This document shows positions 23,413-35,798 of a stretch of 64,000 nucleotides of DNA, one piece after another (position 1 is the first letter of the stretch; every line of letters begins with the position of its first letter). Source of the stretch: Paramecium tetraurelia (Eukaryota > Ciliophora > Oligohymenophorea > Peniculida > Parameciidae). The notes below the pieces were generated by a model, which searched no databases, was not told where the DNA came from, and saw only the letters and a list, made by a program, of their open reading frames with translations. The stretch is taken from positions 248,001 to 312,000 of the forward strand of contig NW_001798978.1 in the NCBI RefSeq assembly GCF_000165425.1, in the 5' to 3' direction. Position numbers and translations under genes: made by a program.

Positions 23413-25443
23413 ATGATGAAAAATAAAGATATAAGCACTTCAAAATAGTATAATTCTGTTATTATAATATGGATAAAAAATTATATAGAAAATTATAGAA
23501 TTTCAATTTAAGACCAACAAAAAATTAGCAAGAGCGATGACAAAAAAATTAGAAATATAAAAAGAAATCTAGAAATAAAACAAACTATTACTCTTTGAAT
23601 TCATTTTGCAATTCTCATTAAAATTAAATAATAATAAGAATCTAATCAATTTTTGTAATATGATAAGGATTAATCTTAAGTAAAATTATATAGAAATCAT
23701 AATTGAATTATATCGAATGTTCTACAAAATAATATTTTATCCTTTCAATATTGAAAATCTTTACAATTGGAAAAATTGTGATGATATATATTCGCCATCA
23801 ATCAAACTAAATTATTATGATAATATGGTATTGATTGAGTAATTAACAATGTTGGAACATAAAATTCATATAATTAACTTGTCAAATTTTAAACACAAAG
23901 TAAAATTGGTTACTAATTTTAGAAATTTTTCATTTGAAATCAACTAATTATAAAAGATGCGCTAACAGGTGCTGAAGATCTGTCTCAGTGAATATTTTAC
24001 TTGGATTTCGAAATTCTTTACTGAAATTCATGTAAACTCGAATGAATTGAGTGAAGGAGTACAAGAAATAGAATGATCTGTTTTAAACAGTTCCAAAAAC
24101 TTTCCAATCTAAAATTGGAATATAATGAAAGTTCGATGATATTTTGCCAAAAATAATTATTTTTAGGAGTCTGGCAAAATTTATTTCAAAAAAGTTCTTC
24201 ACCATTTTAGCAATTATCCATCAATAAGTGAGTCATGTCTATTTATAAGTATGAGGGTAAAGCATAAATAATGCTTTACAGTTAAAGGGGATTTTGGAGA
24301 AGCAGTTATTCAAGGTTAAATTTTTTTGAAATTCTCACTTGTTTGTGGTTGGTATTTGAAAATAGACAAAAGTAGATATCCTAAAGATTATAAATAGCCT
24401 AAATTCTTTTTCATTTGATGAGTTTTCAATGGTAGGAATTATATCTATATGTTATTGATTTTTGTCATTCCAAAATCTTTTATGCATGAAACCTGTTAAT
24501 TAAAGAGTGAAAATATATCTAAATTAACCCTCATCTTGGGAAACAAAATAGTAAATTTATTTTCATTTGAAAGATTGTTTTACATCTCTTTATTATAAAT
24601 TTACAGAATCATTAAATACTATTCTTGCAAATAAAATAAATAAGAAACCAAGTATTTATTACTAATTAGAATATGAGTAATTTTTTCTAAATAAAAAAAA
24701 TGAATCAGCTTAAAACCTTGGATACTAATTATAATATATTATCATACCACAAAACTATTTGCTCATATAAAAACAAAATAAGTGTTATTATTAATTAAAT
24801 AATTTCATTGATAGAGCTACGATGCTGCAATAATTAAGAGATTATTTGTTTTTCTATAGCATTAACTAAGTTTGGATACTATTGATTTAAAAAAATTATA
24901 ATAAATTAAAATTTAATCTGAGTACTACATAATTGGATAGCTGAATATTTTTGAATTTCGAAATTGATTCAACCAGAAAATTATTTTCAATGTAGGGAGG
25001 TTCTCTAACTTATAGTATTATTTTGAATTTTAAGTAAACCTAAGTGCAATCAACTAAGATTAAGATGAGGCTCTACTTATAAGTATGTTTATATTAAAAA
25101 TAATAATTGAGCAGTTGCCTCACCATAAAATGATACTACTCGAAATAGTTTTATTTTTTCTAATTTAATGGATTTAGAGAATGTCAATAAAAGTCTAAGT
25201 AATTTTAAGAATATATTGTCTAAAACTAATTCTATAGAATTGGAAAGGATGAACGCTCTTAAAGTCGATTCTATTTGTTTCTAGTCACAATAACAAAAAA
25301 AATAATTTAGAAATATTTATATTCCAAAGTTTAAAATTAAATAAAGATTGATGTTTTCGTTTTATTTTTATCAAATTTGGATAGGAAGATAGGAGAATAA
25401 AATTAGAATAGTAGCTTCTTTACAATTATAGAGTAGCGATTGA
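23413..25443 (+). CDS. Probable multi-exon gene of unknown function, exon structure unresolved
   Basis: Several protein-like segments lie on the plus strand. The best is 23413-24231. It starts MMKNKDISTS and can be joined by a 32-nt intron to a stretch with LYNWKNCDDIYSPSIKLNY and KMRQQVLKICLSEYFTW. A second 32-nt intron then gives FQKLSNLKLEYNESSM and a TGA at 24229-24231. Further segments, KGDFGEAVIQGQ near 24290 and DLENVNKSLSNFKNIL from 25168 to the TGA at 25441-25443, may be later exons of the same gene. I could not fix the middle part. No family recognised. It converges with the kinase gene. Confidence 0.35.
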
Positions 25444-25548
25444 GAAGTCAATTACCAGGTAAGAATGAACTTATAATTTAGTTTAAATTCTTCAAAGATT
25501 GATAATATAATAAGAATATTAAATCACTTAATAATGAATGAGTAGTAA

Positions 25549-26969
25549 TCATTTAAACTAGGGCATTTGGCGTGACTTAGTTTAGTTTACTTTCACTGCT
25601 TGGTGGATAGGATTATGGAATCTTAATGTAAATGTAATGATATACTAGATATTGTCTAAAGTAGAATCTTCTTTTTGTTCAAATACTGTTTACTCAAAGT
25701 AGGGATGCTATAAACATTGTGTAGCAGAAGGTCGTAATTTTGGATCCTTATGAAGCATCTATAGTACTAAATCATAAGCCAAAGGAGTTTTAGTTTTTAT
25801 GAGATCTAAATGAGTTAGATCATAGTCTGCGGAGATATTTTTCAAAAGCAATGTTTATGGGTTTCTGGATGACCCAAAAGGATTTTTTAAAGTCAATCTA
25901 AAAATTAATACTTGAATTACAAATTAAAGAACATTACGCCACAACTAAATATGTCAACCTTGGTATCATAGATGGCTTATGTGAACACCTCAGGAGCTGT
26001 GTAACCTGGGGTTCCGCATCTATGGATATTGTAGTTTTATTATAATACCTTGTATTGTAATAAGGAATTTAAGATTTATGACAAGCCAACCCGAAGTCTG
26101 CCAATACTAGACTGCTCACATCGTTTGGTATTCTTAGTAAAACATTCTAAAGTTTGATGTCTCGATGCAGTATATCCAATTAATGTAGATGCTAAACAAC
26201 TAAATTATGGATTTTTTTTTATAAATACCACTTAATAATTTTTTCATCACCAATTGATGGTCGATATTATTGTTATTTTGATTCAAATACTTAAGAAAGT
26301 CACCTCCATGGCAGTATTCAAGTAATACTGATAAGGAATTATCGTCACATGAAATCTCCTCCAATTAGATTATATTTGGATGAGGATAATCCCTTAGATT
26401 GTTCAGAATCATCTATTCCTACTTTATTTATTCCTTATGATTATATGACTTTTTATACGAAACGTGTAAAATTAGAATTGTCAGAAGACACATGGGGAAA
26501 GTATGCCATCTTTTCGACCATATAGTTATTGGTTCCTTCTATCTATAATAAAACTAGGATGATAATTATCAGATACAAATATTGTTGGCTATCCCATTGA
26601 TTCTTTTAAAACAAGGCCTTCTTTGGAACAGTACTTTTCCACGGAGAAGACGTTCCAAATTCTGTAAATTTCGTAAGTCAATGTCAATAGTAACCTTAAT
26701 GTTTCTGTCAATGCTTTCTAAGTCCATCGTTCCTGTTTTGTTCACTCATAATTAGAGATCAAAATACCTTCGTTTACTGAGCGAAACCAAGTTAGTACGC
26801 TGTCTATAGTCCCACGCGGAATGAAAGCTATTTAGGAATCTGTACTTGTCATCTATTTAGGTAGATTTGATTTTACTTTTATGGTCAAACCTAAGGGGTT
26901 TGCATTCAGGAAAACTTCGTGTTTAGATTAGTCATTTGCTATCAAGTATCCTTGACAATTAAAAAGCAT
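25549..26969 (-). CDS. Serine/threonine protein kinase
   Basis: The kinase domain is clear: RDYPHPNIIQLEE, LLEYCHGGDFLKYL, catalytic loop HRDIKLQNVLL, LADFGLA (DFG), CGTPGYTAPEVF in the activation/P+1 region, then KLRPSATQCLQHPYF near the end. The VAIK lysine is probably in NYMVEKMAYFPHV. No glycine-rich loop is visible there, and a helical-beta N-terminal region (RIWNVFSVEKYCSKEGLVLKE) precedes it, so the N-lobe may be divergent. At least five short introns (23-34 nt) are needed in the kinase part. The junction of the first exon (MLFNCQGYLIANDQ) is uncertain. The GTPGYTAPE motif fits CAMK/AGC/ULK-like groups. Confidence 0.82.
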
Positions 26970-27541
26970 GAAGGTAAAAATGTTTAAAAAATTTAAGTAA
27001 TTTAAAATATCAAATTTGCTTATTATTTTTAATGACCCCTATATGCCCCATGCTGTATAAACATTATAAACAACCATAAATGTATTATAATATATTTTAT
27101 TACATCATTAAATTATAATCTTATAATTAGAAATAAAAATGATAAAATTAATTAAATAGCAAAATGATTACATTCTATTTCTACTTCAAAACCATAAACT
27201 CTAATGATATTCAATCAAATATTTTCAAAGAAAAAATTAATAATTTTATGAGACTAAATTTTCATTATTCTACGAAAATATTAAATTTAGATAACAAATA
27301 ATTAAAGTTTTGCTTTTTGATAATTAAGGCTAAAGAATACAAACAAATATTTAAATTTATGGGCTTAATTCGTTGAATGGATGCTAATTATAAATTTAAC
27401 TAGCTAATTTTTATCTAGTTATTTGAAACTGAAGTTGCCGAAAAATAAACTCACAAAGATTCCAATAAATAAGAGATCAACATATTATATTAATATCTCT
27501 AATAACCATTAAAATATAATTATAAATATTGAATTATTAAA
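26970..27541. other. AT-rich intergenic region
   Basis: About 570 bases between two minus-strand genes. No supported feature; contains the kinase promoter region. Confidence 0.5.
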
Positions 27542-29604
27542 TCATTACTATTCTTATAATAATTCTTTAATCTTTTAATTAACCTATTTTTCTGCATAAT
27601 CCAAAGCACTATTGCCATCTAGATTAGGTAATTATAATACATTTGTCTTTTAGTGTTTTATCTGCATTCTCTGATAATAGATATTTGACAACTAGGAAAT
27701 GACTCCCTCTTATAGCCAAAATTAAAGGAGTAAATTTATTTCCATAGGTTTATTCATTTATTGGATGATTCAGTGTCACTAGTTTTCTAACTGTATCTAA
27801 GTCTCCATCTCTAGCAGCACTCCATAATGCTAAATTTAGAATTTATTTAAACTCTTGATGCAAACTTTACTTCAGAATCAGTAGTCATTTAATCAGCTGT
27901 TTAACCCTTGTTTGTTCTCATAGCGCAGTACTGATCTTCATCTGCATCATACCTGCTTAATAAATGAACCACATTTCTATTTTGATAAAATGATGCATAA
28001 TGCAAAGGAGTCCAATCTCTTTTATCAACTTGATAGATATTTGCTCCTGATTCAAATAACACCTAAACAACTTAATCATGGCATTTTTTTGCTGCTAAAT
28101 GAATAGATGTACAATTTTGATTATCCTGAAAATCAACAAAACTCTCTTAACAAGCCATTCCTGTCTCTATTAGCAATTAAACAGCCTTTGCTTAATTGTT
28201 TAGTGCTGCTACATGAATTGGATAGTATCCTTTATATATGAGATTTATTGATATGCTCCTCTTTCTATTAAAGTAGTTATTGCCCATAATTCCCAATAGA
28301 AAGCAGCATGATGCAATGATCCATCCATTTGTGTCTATTACATTAACATCAGCATCCATTTCTAAAACTTTTTTTAACATAGTTTTATTTGATGATTTAT
28401 AAGTCTGTTCTATTGCTTTATGCACAGGTGTTATCCCGTAAATGGTTGATTTTCCATTAACTCTTTACCCACAATTTACTAATAATGTAAAGGTCTTATC
28501 ATCTCCTTCATTCTACTGCATTATTAAGATCCATTAGATATTTTCCACAGAATCATTTGATGCATATTCCAAAGGAGTTCTTATTTTTTTGTTTGCATTT
28601 AATTTTTGGGTTTGCTCCCAATTACAACATAAATTGAATTGCTGCAAAGTCCCCTGCAAAAGAGGCCAAATGCATAGGTGTCTTAAATTATATTTAATTT
28701 TACATATCCATCACTATCTTATTAATTAACAATAACTTTTTATAGTTTCTTTATGTTGCTCATGAGATTAGTTTGTTTTTGTTAAAGAAGTTATGAATTT
28801 AAGAAATTGCAAATAGTTTCACGATATTGTTTGTATTATCTTGGATCAATCTTACAGTCTGTTGTTTACACCAACAATTACACTTACATAAAAATATCAT
28901 AAAATAAATCCCAACCTTAAGGTTCAAAATCAAATTATGCCAATTATTTAATACATTAAAAACATTTGGTGTATTTGGATAAGCTGCCATAATGTATAGC
29001 ATTTCTCTAAAATGATCTTTGTCATATTGACTAGTTTAAAATATTATAAATTTTAATCCAAAAATTATTAATATTACTCACTAACAATTGCTTGGAATTA
29101 TTAGAATCTTTATTGAACTTGCTTCAAATGTTTATCTGCGTTAATCAACTACCCTTTTTATGAGTCTGATTTCTTGATTTGATACTTTTTCATTGTTATT
29201 TTCAATTCCTCCCATTTAGCCATACTTTATTTATGTTTAAACATTTAAAAGAGTATTTGGAGGCATTCCAAATTACCTCTTTAGGCACAGACATGAAATA
29301 CATAAATCCTGATTTAGATGTTAGAAATGGATCCGCTCCCTTCATTAGCAAATACATCACAATATTTTTGAAGTTATAATATCTTTTTATTGTAATTGAA
29401 AAACCAAGCATAAAATAAAGGTGTCTTGCCTTCAAAATCTTTTGCATTTATGATTTCCTGAACATTATTGAATTGATGCATTAAATTATCCAAAAGAGTC
29501 AACTTTCCATCAATTACAAAAGCAAAGATATCTGTTTCTTTTTATTTATGATTAGCAATATTAAAAATCAATGATTGCGTCAGAAGGTTTTTGTCTTAAT
29601 CCAT
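27542..29604 (-). pseudogene. Ankyrin-repeat protein gene with several frameshifts
   Basis: Many ankyrin repeats are visible, such as TPMHLASFAGDFAAIQFML, SLHHAAFYWELWAITTLIERGA, YPIHVAALNNQAKAVQLL, TPLHYASFYQNRNVVHLL and LWSAARDGDLDTVRKLV. They sit in different frames. Introns of 22 nt (two) and 19 nt (27852-27870) explain some changes. At least four shifts have no GT..AG intron: in the first repeat block near 29380 and 29310, after GANPKI near 28600, before SLHHAAF near 28320, and after ERGAYQ near 28245. Alternation out of and back into the same frame is visible. Either this is a decaying gene or it carries local indel errors. The likely ancestral role is a protein-interaction scaffold. 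Confidence 0.68.
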
Positions 29605-30362
29605 AGCTAATGCTCTCGATTATCTAATATAAATTTATATATGATGACTGTTATATATTAATATATAATAAATTACTTAGTAAATATTAACAAATTGAAT
29701 TCAATATTTGTTCTTGAATGCTCTATGTATTTAATTAGTTGCTAGCCTTTATCAATACTTAATTCACTTCAAATTTACAAGAGTGATTGATTGAATTGCC
29801 TACTATTAAATTTAATGTTCTAATTAAATATTAAGAATTAAAAAATTAGATATTTTATCACATCAATTATCATTTTCTTAGCAATAATTTATTGAATCAG
29901 AGTAATATCAATAAAAATAATAATTTACAAATAATAATTAGCAATATCAATTAAATTTAAGAGTATAAAAATATCCTTATTTATTTTGAGAATATGATAA
30001 ATTTACAAATGTAATATTATTTATAAAGTTATTCAAATTTTTATTGAAGTATTCGTAATTAGATTATTAAAACCAATCTAAATAATTATTATTTAAAAAA
30101 AATTTCAGACAATTTACATCTAAAAAAGCATCATTTTGAATTTTATATATCATTAAATTACAATGTTTTCTTAAAATATATTAGCTATGCTTTCCAGTTT
30201 TAGTATTTTTAATTATAAGTTTGAGTTTAAGATAAACTCTAAATTTACAATTAACATTCGTAACTCATTCCAAAAATATTTGAGTAATTAAGCAAATACA
30301 TTAGTTTTCGGCATCTGATAGTTGATTTTGAAAATTAAATATGAAATAATAATAATAATTTA
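29605..30362. other. Divergent AT-rich intergenic region
   Basis: About 760 bases between the ankyrin gene and the IFT38 gene, which are divergent. It holds both promoters. No specific element recognised. Confidence 0.5.
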
Positions 30363-31651
30363 ATGTCATATAGAGAACTTCGTAACTTCTGTGAATAAAT
30401 GAGGGCTTTGGGTTATCATAGGATAATTTCAATGGAAAACTTTAGAAGGCCTAATTTTGAGCTTGTAGCTGACATCCTTTTTTGGCTAGCTTAAAAGTAT
30501 GATCCAAACTCAGATATTTCTGATAATATTGACGAGGAAGTAAAAATAATATTAAAACTTAGCGACATAGGGTAGAATTTATTAAGCAAATAACAACACT
30601 ATTTGTTAGTAAGGCCAGGCTTAAGATAAACCCAAAGAGATTGTATATGGCTGATGTTTATGCAGTTTAAGAAATTTTGAAAATTTCAACATTCTTGTAT
30701 AAAGCATAAGTGTCTCCGCCTGCTGATGAAGAAGAGATTCATGATTTTGTAATTATATCTATGAGTATTGAAAGTCCCTCCCATCAAAATTAAGTAATAT
30801 TAAGAGTCATAAGTTATTGGCTCAAGAGATCACTGATCTGGCCACAAGACTTTATGATTAATTAGGGAAAGAGGATGAAGTCAAAGTAGCAAGGGTAAGA
30901 ATATTATGATAATCCATAGGAAAAAGCATTGCAATTTTTGTCCAATGTCTCTAGAGGTGGAAATTCACAATCTGAATAATCTTAAATACAGAAATGCATC
31001 CAAACCATATTGAAATAGCAAGACTCAAATATTCAGGAGATGTCTAAATATGTAGGTGGTTTAGAGAGGGATCAGAAATAATTGGAGGAAAAAATAAAGA
31101 GAAAAACAAAAGAGCTAGAATAAGCAGAGAAAAGATTAAAGGGCATGACGAGTGTTAAGCCTGCTTATTAGGAGGAATATGATAGATAAGAATATGAATT
31201 AGAGAAGTTATATCAGGTAATAGGATTTGTTAATTATTAGATTTATGTCGAGAAATTTAGAAATCTAGTTTATTTAGAGCACGTCTTAGATGCTCAAAAT
31301 AGGTAGGCTGAGTTAGAATAAAGAAGGAAGGATGATTAACTTAAAGGAGTGAGGGTATAGATTTAGAATGCGTAAGGCAAAGAATTAAGAGGGGATGATG
31401 ATGAAAATGATGAATAGTTAGATTAATTGGGAGGAGATTCTCGACTATAATCAAGCAATAAGGAAAAGCGTAATAATGATTTTATGAGAAACTAATAAGG
31501 TGGGTTTAATAGATAATAAATGGATGAGGATGGTGGAGAAGACGTAGATGATATTGATGATATAGAGGGAGGAGTTGATGATGATGAAGAAGAGGAAGAT
31601 GAAGATGATGGAATTGAAAATTTGGATGATGATAATGAAGCTGACTTTTGA
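30363..31651 (+). CDS. IFT38 / CLUAP1 intraflagellar transport protein
   Basis: Predicted 396 residues. The start [20 protein letters not shown] followed by [20 protein letters not shown] is nearly the CLUAP1/DYF-3 signature (calponin-homology-like N-terminal domain). It continues with [29 protein letters not shown] and a long central coiled coil, ending in the acidic tail typical of the family ([21 protein letters not shown]). CLUAP1 is a peripheral IFT-B subunit needed to build cilia. Introns of 23, 26, 25 and 24 nt restore the frame and the conserved DEERHRVEF segment. Confidence 0.95.
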
Positions 31652-31689
31652 AATAAATTAATCCATTATCTGTATAAATATTATTAAAA

Positions 31690-32583
31690 ATGGGAGTATG
31701 TTCAAATAAGAGTAAAGGGTTGAAATACTAAGAAGATGTACATAATTATACCAAATAGATTAGTAATATTTGCATTTATTGGATATTCAAAATCCTGTCA
31801 ATGTGAATCAGAAATATGCCAATCATTTCACTCTAATTCAAAATTAATTTACTGGTAAAGGTATTAGACGCACCAATAAATACACAACCAATTTATCAAG
31901 GAATGAGTGGGAAATGATGCAGAATTAATTTTGGGGTAGAGTAATAAAGTCATATAAAGATAGTTATAAGGATTCAATATATTGGTCAAGCATTCGCAAG
32001 GCTCTGTCATAAGATGATGAAAGTATCTCATCTTTAAAATTTAGAATCCTCTATTGCCATATTGACATTGTGCAAATTAAAACTTATTGGAAACTCAATC
32101 CAATTATTAATTACAGATAGTATAAATATTATTAATAAAGAACAAGTGTTTTAAGTTCCAGTATTTATTATTAATGAACCAATATCATGGAACAAAGAAC
32201 CCTTAGTTCTGAATTTTGAAGTATCTTAGCTGCAAGTAATTGTTAGTAAGTCTATTTAGGTGAGGATACGTAGTAGTAAGCTCCCTAAAGATTTTTTAAT
32301 CTAAACAGAAAGTACATCAAAGGTTCTTGAAATCAAATAGAAGATTTTGGAAGCAGCCAAAGAAAAAACCTGCAGATTATATTTGAATGGCAGAGAGTTG
32401 GCAGATCAAAATTACTTGGGAAATTATAATATTACTTCAGGAACAGTACTAAAAATAAATAAGTTAGATAATACAGGCTTTTTTGTGATTATATATTTAA
32501 AAATGGTTGGTATTATTTTATATTATGCATAAACAAAAAGCCCAGATTCTGTTCAAATGTCATCACAAGCTCAAGAAACCTGA
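31690..32583 (+). CDS. UBTD-like ubiquitin-like-domain protein
   Basis: Predicted 273 residues with introns of 26, 24 and 22 nt. It begins MGVCSNKSKG, a myristoylation-plus-Cys start as in UBTD1/2 (which begin MGxC). TTNLSRNEWEMMQNQFWDS and WSSIRKAL match the UBTD helical domain, VFQVPVFIINEPISW matches its end, and a ubiquitin-like fold follows (LEIKQKILEAA, YLNGRELADQNYLGNYNI). UBTD proteins bind ubiquitin-pathway enzymes. After the ubiquitin-like domain the frame continues through a hydrophobic stretch to the TGA at 32581-32583, inside the next gene. An alternative 31-nt intron would fuse it to the LRR frame (see findings). Confidence 0.78.
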
Positions 32584-33235
32584 ATATGAAGAGGCCACTT
32601 TTACTGTTGCTAAAATTATCGAAATCAATAAATCCACACCAATATTCGAATTAATTTTAGAGAATTGCAGGTTCACACTAGATCATGACTTTGGCATCTA
32701 AATATCATCGTATTTTATTCTTATTATTCTAGATTATAATCATTGATATACTTAGGTTTGAATAACTGTAATCTAGTGTCTTTACAATATATTCCAAAAA
32801 TTGAATCATTGAAGAGAATGACTTTGGATTACAATTTTATACACAATTCTGAACTAGTCCACTTAAAATATTACCAAGACAAACTCTTATCCTTATCTAT
32901 TATGTAAAACCAATTAGATTTCTCTGATTAATAATTATTGCGAGAATTCTATTTATTTGAGAAATTAATTCAATTATCAATTGCAGGGAATTTTAAAGAT
33001 GTAACTGAACAAGAGAGCATAATGATAAGAAATGAAATATTTAAAAATATGAAAAACCTTGTATTTTTAGATACAATTGCCAAAGGAGAATGTAAGGATT
33101 TTTTCTCATACTTTAGATCTTTCGACTTCTTTGCCGAATTAATTTAGTGATTAAAAATAGGAACAAGATTATTTATCAAGAATAGACGTTGTTGACTGGA
33201 AACCTGAAAAAGAATACTAGGATATTGATCAATGA
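32525..33235 (+). CDS. Leucine-rich-repeat protein (ANP32/U2A'-like)
   Basis: Predicted 220 residues with introns of 23 and 25 nt. Residues about 35-140 form LRRs: FELILENCRF, LIYLGLNNCNLVSLQYIPKI, RMTLDYNFIHNSELVHL, NLVFLDTIAKGEY. Spacing and the capping-like LDTIAKGEY resemble short LRR proteins of the ANP32/U2A' group. The C-terminus DVVDWKPEKEYQDIDQ is mildly acidic. The 25-nt intron is required: the unspliced frame stops at 33150 and loses the tail. The ATG at 32525 lies 59 bases inside the UBTD-like frame. A start slightly upstream followed by a 31-nt intron is an alternative. Confidence 0.7.
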
Positions 33236-33854
33236 ATAAATATAACCTAATATAGAAAATATAATAAAGCTATCAGATTATTATTTTATCAAACTATTAA
33301 GATTGTAAAATTTTAGAATATACATCAAGAGAAGTTATTAATTTTATAAGCTATGATCTATTATAAGATCAATTATATAATTGGATAATTTGTAAAAGAG
33401 ATTCACTCATTTAAGTATTCATCTGGATGTAGGGGTCATTGTCCTTTCTTCTTTTTTCTTACTTATAGTAACTTAATTCCTAACAGAAATAGGCTATATA
33501 ATCAAAATAATCAATTTGAAAAATTTCTATATTTCAAAGTAATGTTACTAGATTTTGATTTGTTTATAGCCCTACTATTATAGAATGTGTTAATAATTTT
33601 AGTATATTCTATGTGATTTCCACTACCATACTTTTAAACAGGTATTCACAAGAGTTTGCTAATGATAATTAAAAATGAATAAATATTATTATTAATTTAT
33701 TCGAGATTTTATTTAAATCTTTATTAATAACTAAGCTTTCTATAAAGGAATTAAATATTTAAATTTATATGTTGTTAAGTAATATTATTCAAGTTTATAT
33801 CTGCAAAAAACCAAACCATGATATTGATAAATAACTTTTAATAAAATTAAACTA
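33236..33854. other. AT-rich intergenic region
   Basis: About 620 bases upstream of the second leishmanolysin. No supported feature other than its presumed promoter. Confidence 0.5.
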
Positions 33855-35593
33855 ATGAACAAGCCAACGCTTCTTCTGCTACTTTGCTTATCATTAACCG
33901 CTGCCTTTCCAAAATCAAGGAGATTAAACGAACATGCTAAAAGAAAATTAGAAGAATCTACAGTTGATATTTCAGGTACTTGGAAGCCCATAAGAATTAA
34001 ATTTGAATATGTAACTGATGCTGATCTTCAAACAAAAGAGTTTTTGAATTAGATCTTCTCAATATGTGGCACCTTTTTGTCAAAACACCTTCTGATTAGA
34101 AGGAGTTCCGATAAAATATAATTAACTCAAGATGCCCCAGCCTAATTCAAGGAATTCTTTGAGATGAGTACTGATATGTTGTCTGTCTAACACGATGCCG
34201 ACTTGGTAACTAATTGTAATTGATTTTTAGGTCTTTTTTGTAAATACAATGAACGATAGTAATGACAGTACATTAGCATTTTGCGCTCCAGTTATTTTCG
34301 ACGACAAGACCAAAAGACCAATCTTTGGTGCTATCGGATGGAACATGGCCTATAGTCAAGTGAGTACCTTAACAAATGCTGGATTTGAAGCTCAATTAGC
34401 CACAGCAGTCCATGAAATCATTCATGGACTCGGATTTGTAGAGGATCTATTTAACTAATTTTATGATTCAGCTACAGGTGAAGTCTATCCAGATGGAGGC
34501 ATGATAGAAGAGGATGATGTCGTGAAGATAATTACTCCTAGAGTTTTAGCCTTTGCGAGGAAACATTTCGCATGTGACGATATATCAGGAGTACCAATGG
34601 AATAGGAAGGTGGTGATGGAACAGCTGGATCTCATTGGGAAAGAACATTATTCTACAATGAAATGATGACAGGAAATGACATGGTTAGTGATTTTGTACT
34701 GACAGACTTTACATTTCAATTATTATAAGATACAGGGTATTATAGATTAGCTGATTACAAACCTGATATATTAACATGGGGAGAAGGAGAAGGATGCAAC
34801 TTCTATGATTCAATGTGCGAATCAGATTTCTCTGAATTTTGTAGTGATGAAGGAAGTGTAGGATGTGCTATTACCCATAATGGAATTGGAGTTTGTTCTA
34901 GCGATGATTTATCTAACAGTTGTAAGTATTATTAGATCGATCCTAATCTCGATTGTAGAAATGCTAATTCAGCTGGATATTCTGACAATGCAGCTACCTT
35001 TTAAGATTTTGGCTATCATAGTATGTGTGTCATTGGTGGCTTTTCAGCCTCAAGTGGTACTCCTCAAAAGTTCAGTTGCTATAAATATAGTTGTGATGGC
35101 ACATTTACTATCACAGTCAACGGTAAATCTATAGATTGCTCTAATGGAGGAGAGAAAACTCTTGAGGGTTTGAGTGGTAGCATCACTTGCCCAGAGAATT
35201 ACAAATAGTTTTGTGAAAATGCAGATGAATGCCCAAATTAGTGCAACAAAAGAGGTTTTTGTATGAAAGGTCAATGCACTTGTTATGGAAACTATTATGG
35301 ATCAGGTTGTGAATAAGAAAACTGCACAAAAGTCAGAAAAGGAACTGAATGTGTTGACTCTTGTCCTACTGGGTATTATTTGAATGAGGTTGTCAATTAT
35401 TGTATTGGATGTCCAGGAGTAATTATTTTATTAATCAAATTAGTATTGCGCATCTTGTTCATCATACAATGCTTGTACACAATGTTAAGATGGATATGAG
35501 TTAAGAGAAGGGTTCTGTGATTTATTATCCAGCAGCAGTTATTCAAGCCATCTAGAAATTCTGATCCTTCTATCAATAGTACTATTCTCTTGA
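33855..35593 (+). CDS. Leishmanolysin-like (GP63, M8) surface metalloprotease 2
   Basis: Predicted 562 residues, paralog of the protease at 8807. A signal peptide (MNKPTLLLLLCLSLTAAF) is followed by the zinc motif HEIIHGLGF near residue 177 and GSHWERTLFYNEMMTGND, the region with the third zinc His. The C-terminal half has Cys-rich EGF-like stretches (CPNQCNKRGFCMKGQCTC, CASCSSYNACTQCQDGY). There is no Asn-Ser-Thr stalk; the protein ends SHLEILILLSIVLFS, a GPI-signal-like tail. Introns at 34206-34230 and one near 35420, both 25 nt. The intron found at the DTG/YR junction of paralog 1 is absent here. Confidence 0.92.
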
Positions 35594-35798
35594 TATTGAT
35601 GATGAGATTAAAATAAATGCAAAGATAACAATAAAATTAAATTGATATGTCGTTACGTTCTGAAATTCTTCAGATTTTATTCACTAAATAGTGGTAGTAC
35701 CCATATTGAAATGAAAATCCTATTTTCTTATTTTACTCAATTAATATAACCATTGATTCTTTAATAATTTTTTATTTAGAAATAAAATCAATTAATTA

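Noticed and set aside
29202..29447. Frames on both strands in the ankyrin region as independent genes
   Set aside because: The minus-strand one is part of an ankyrin repeat and the plus-strand one is its shadow.
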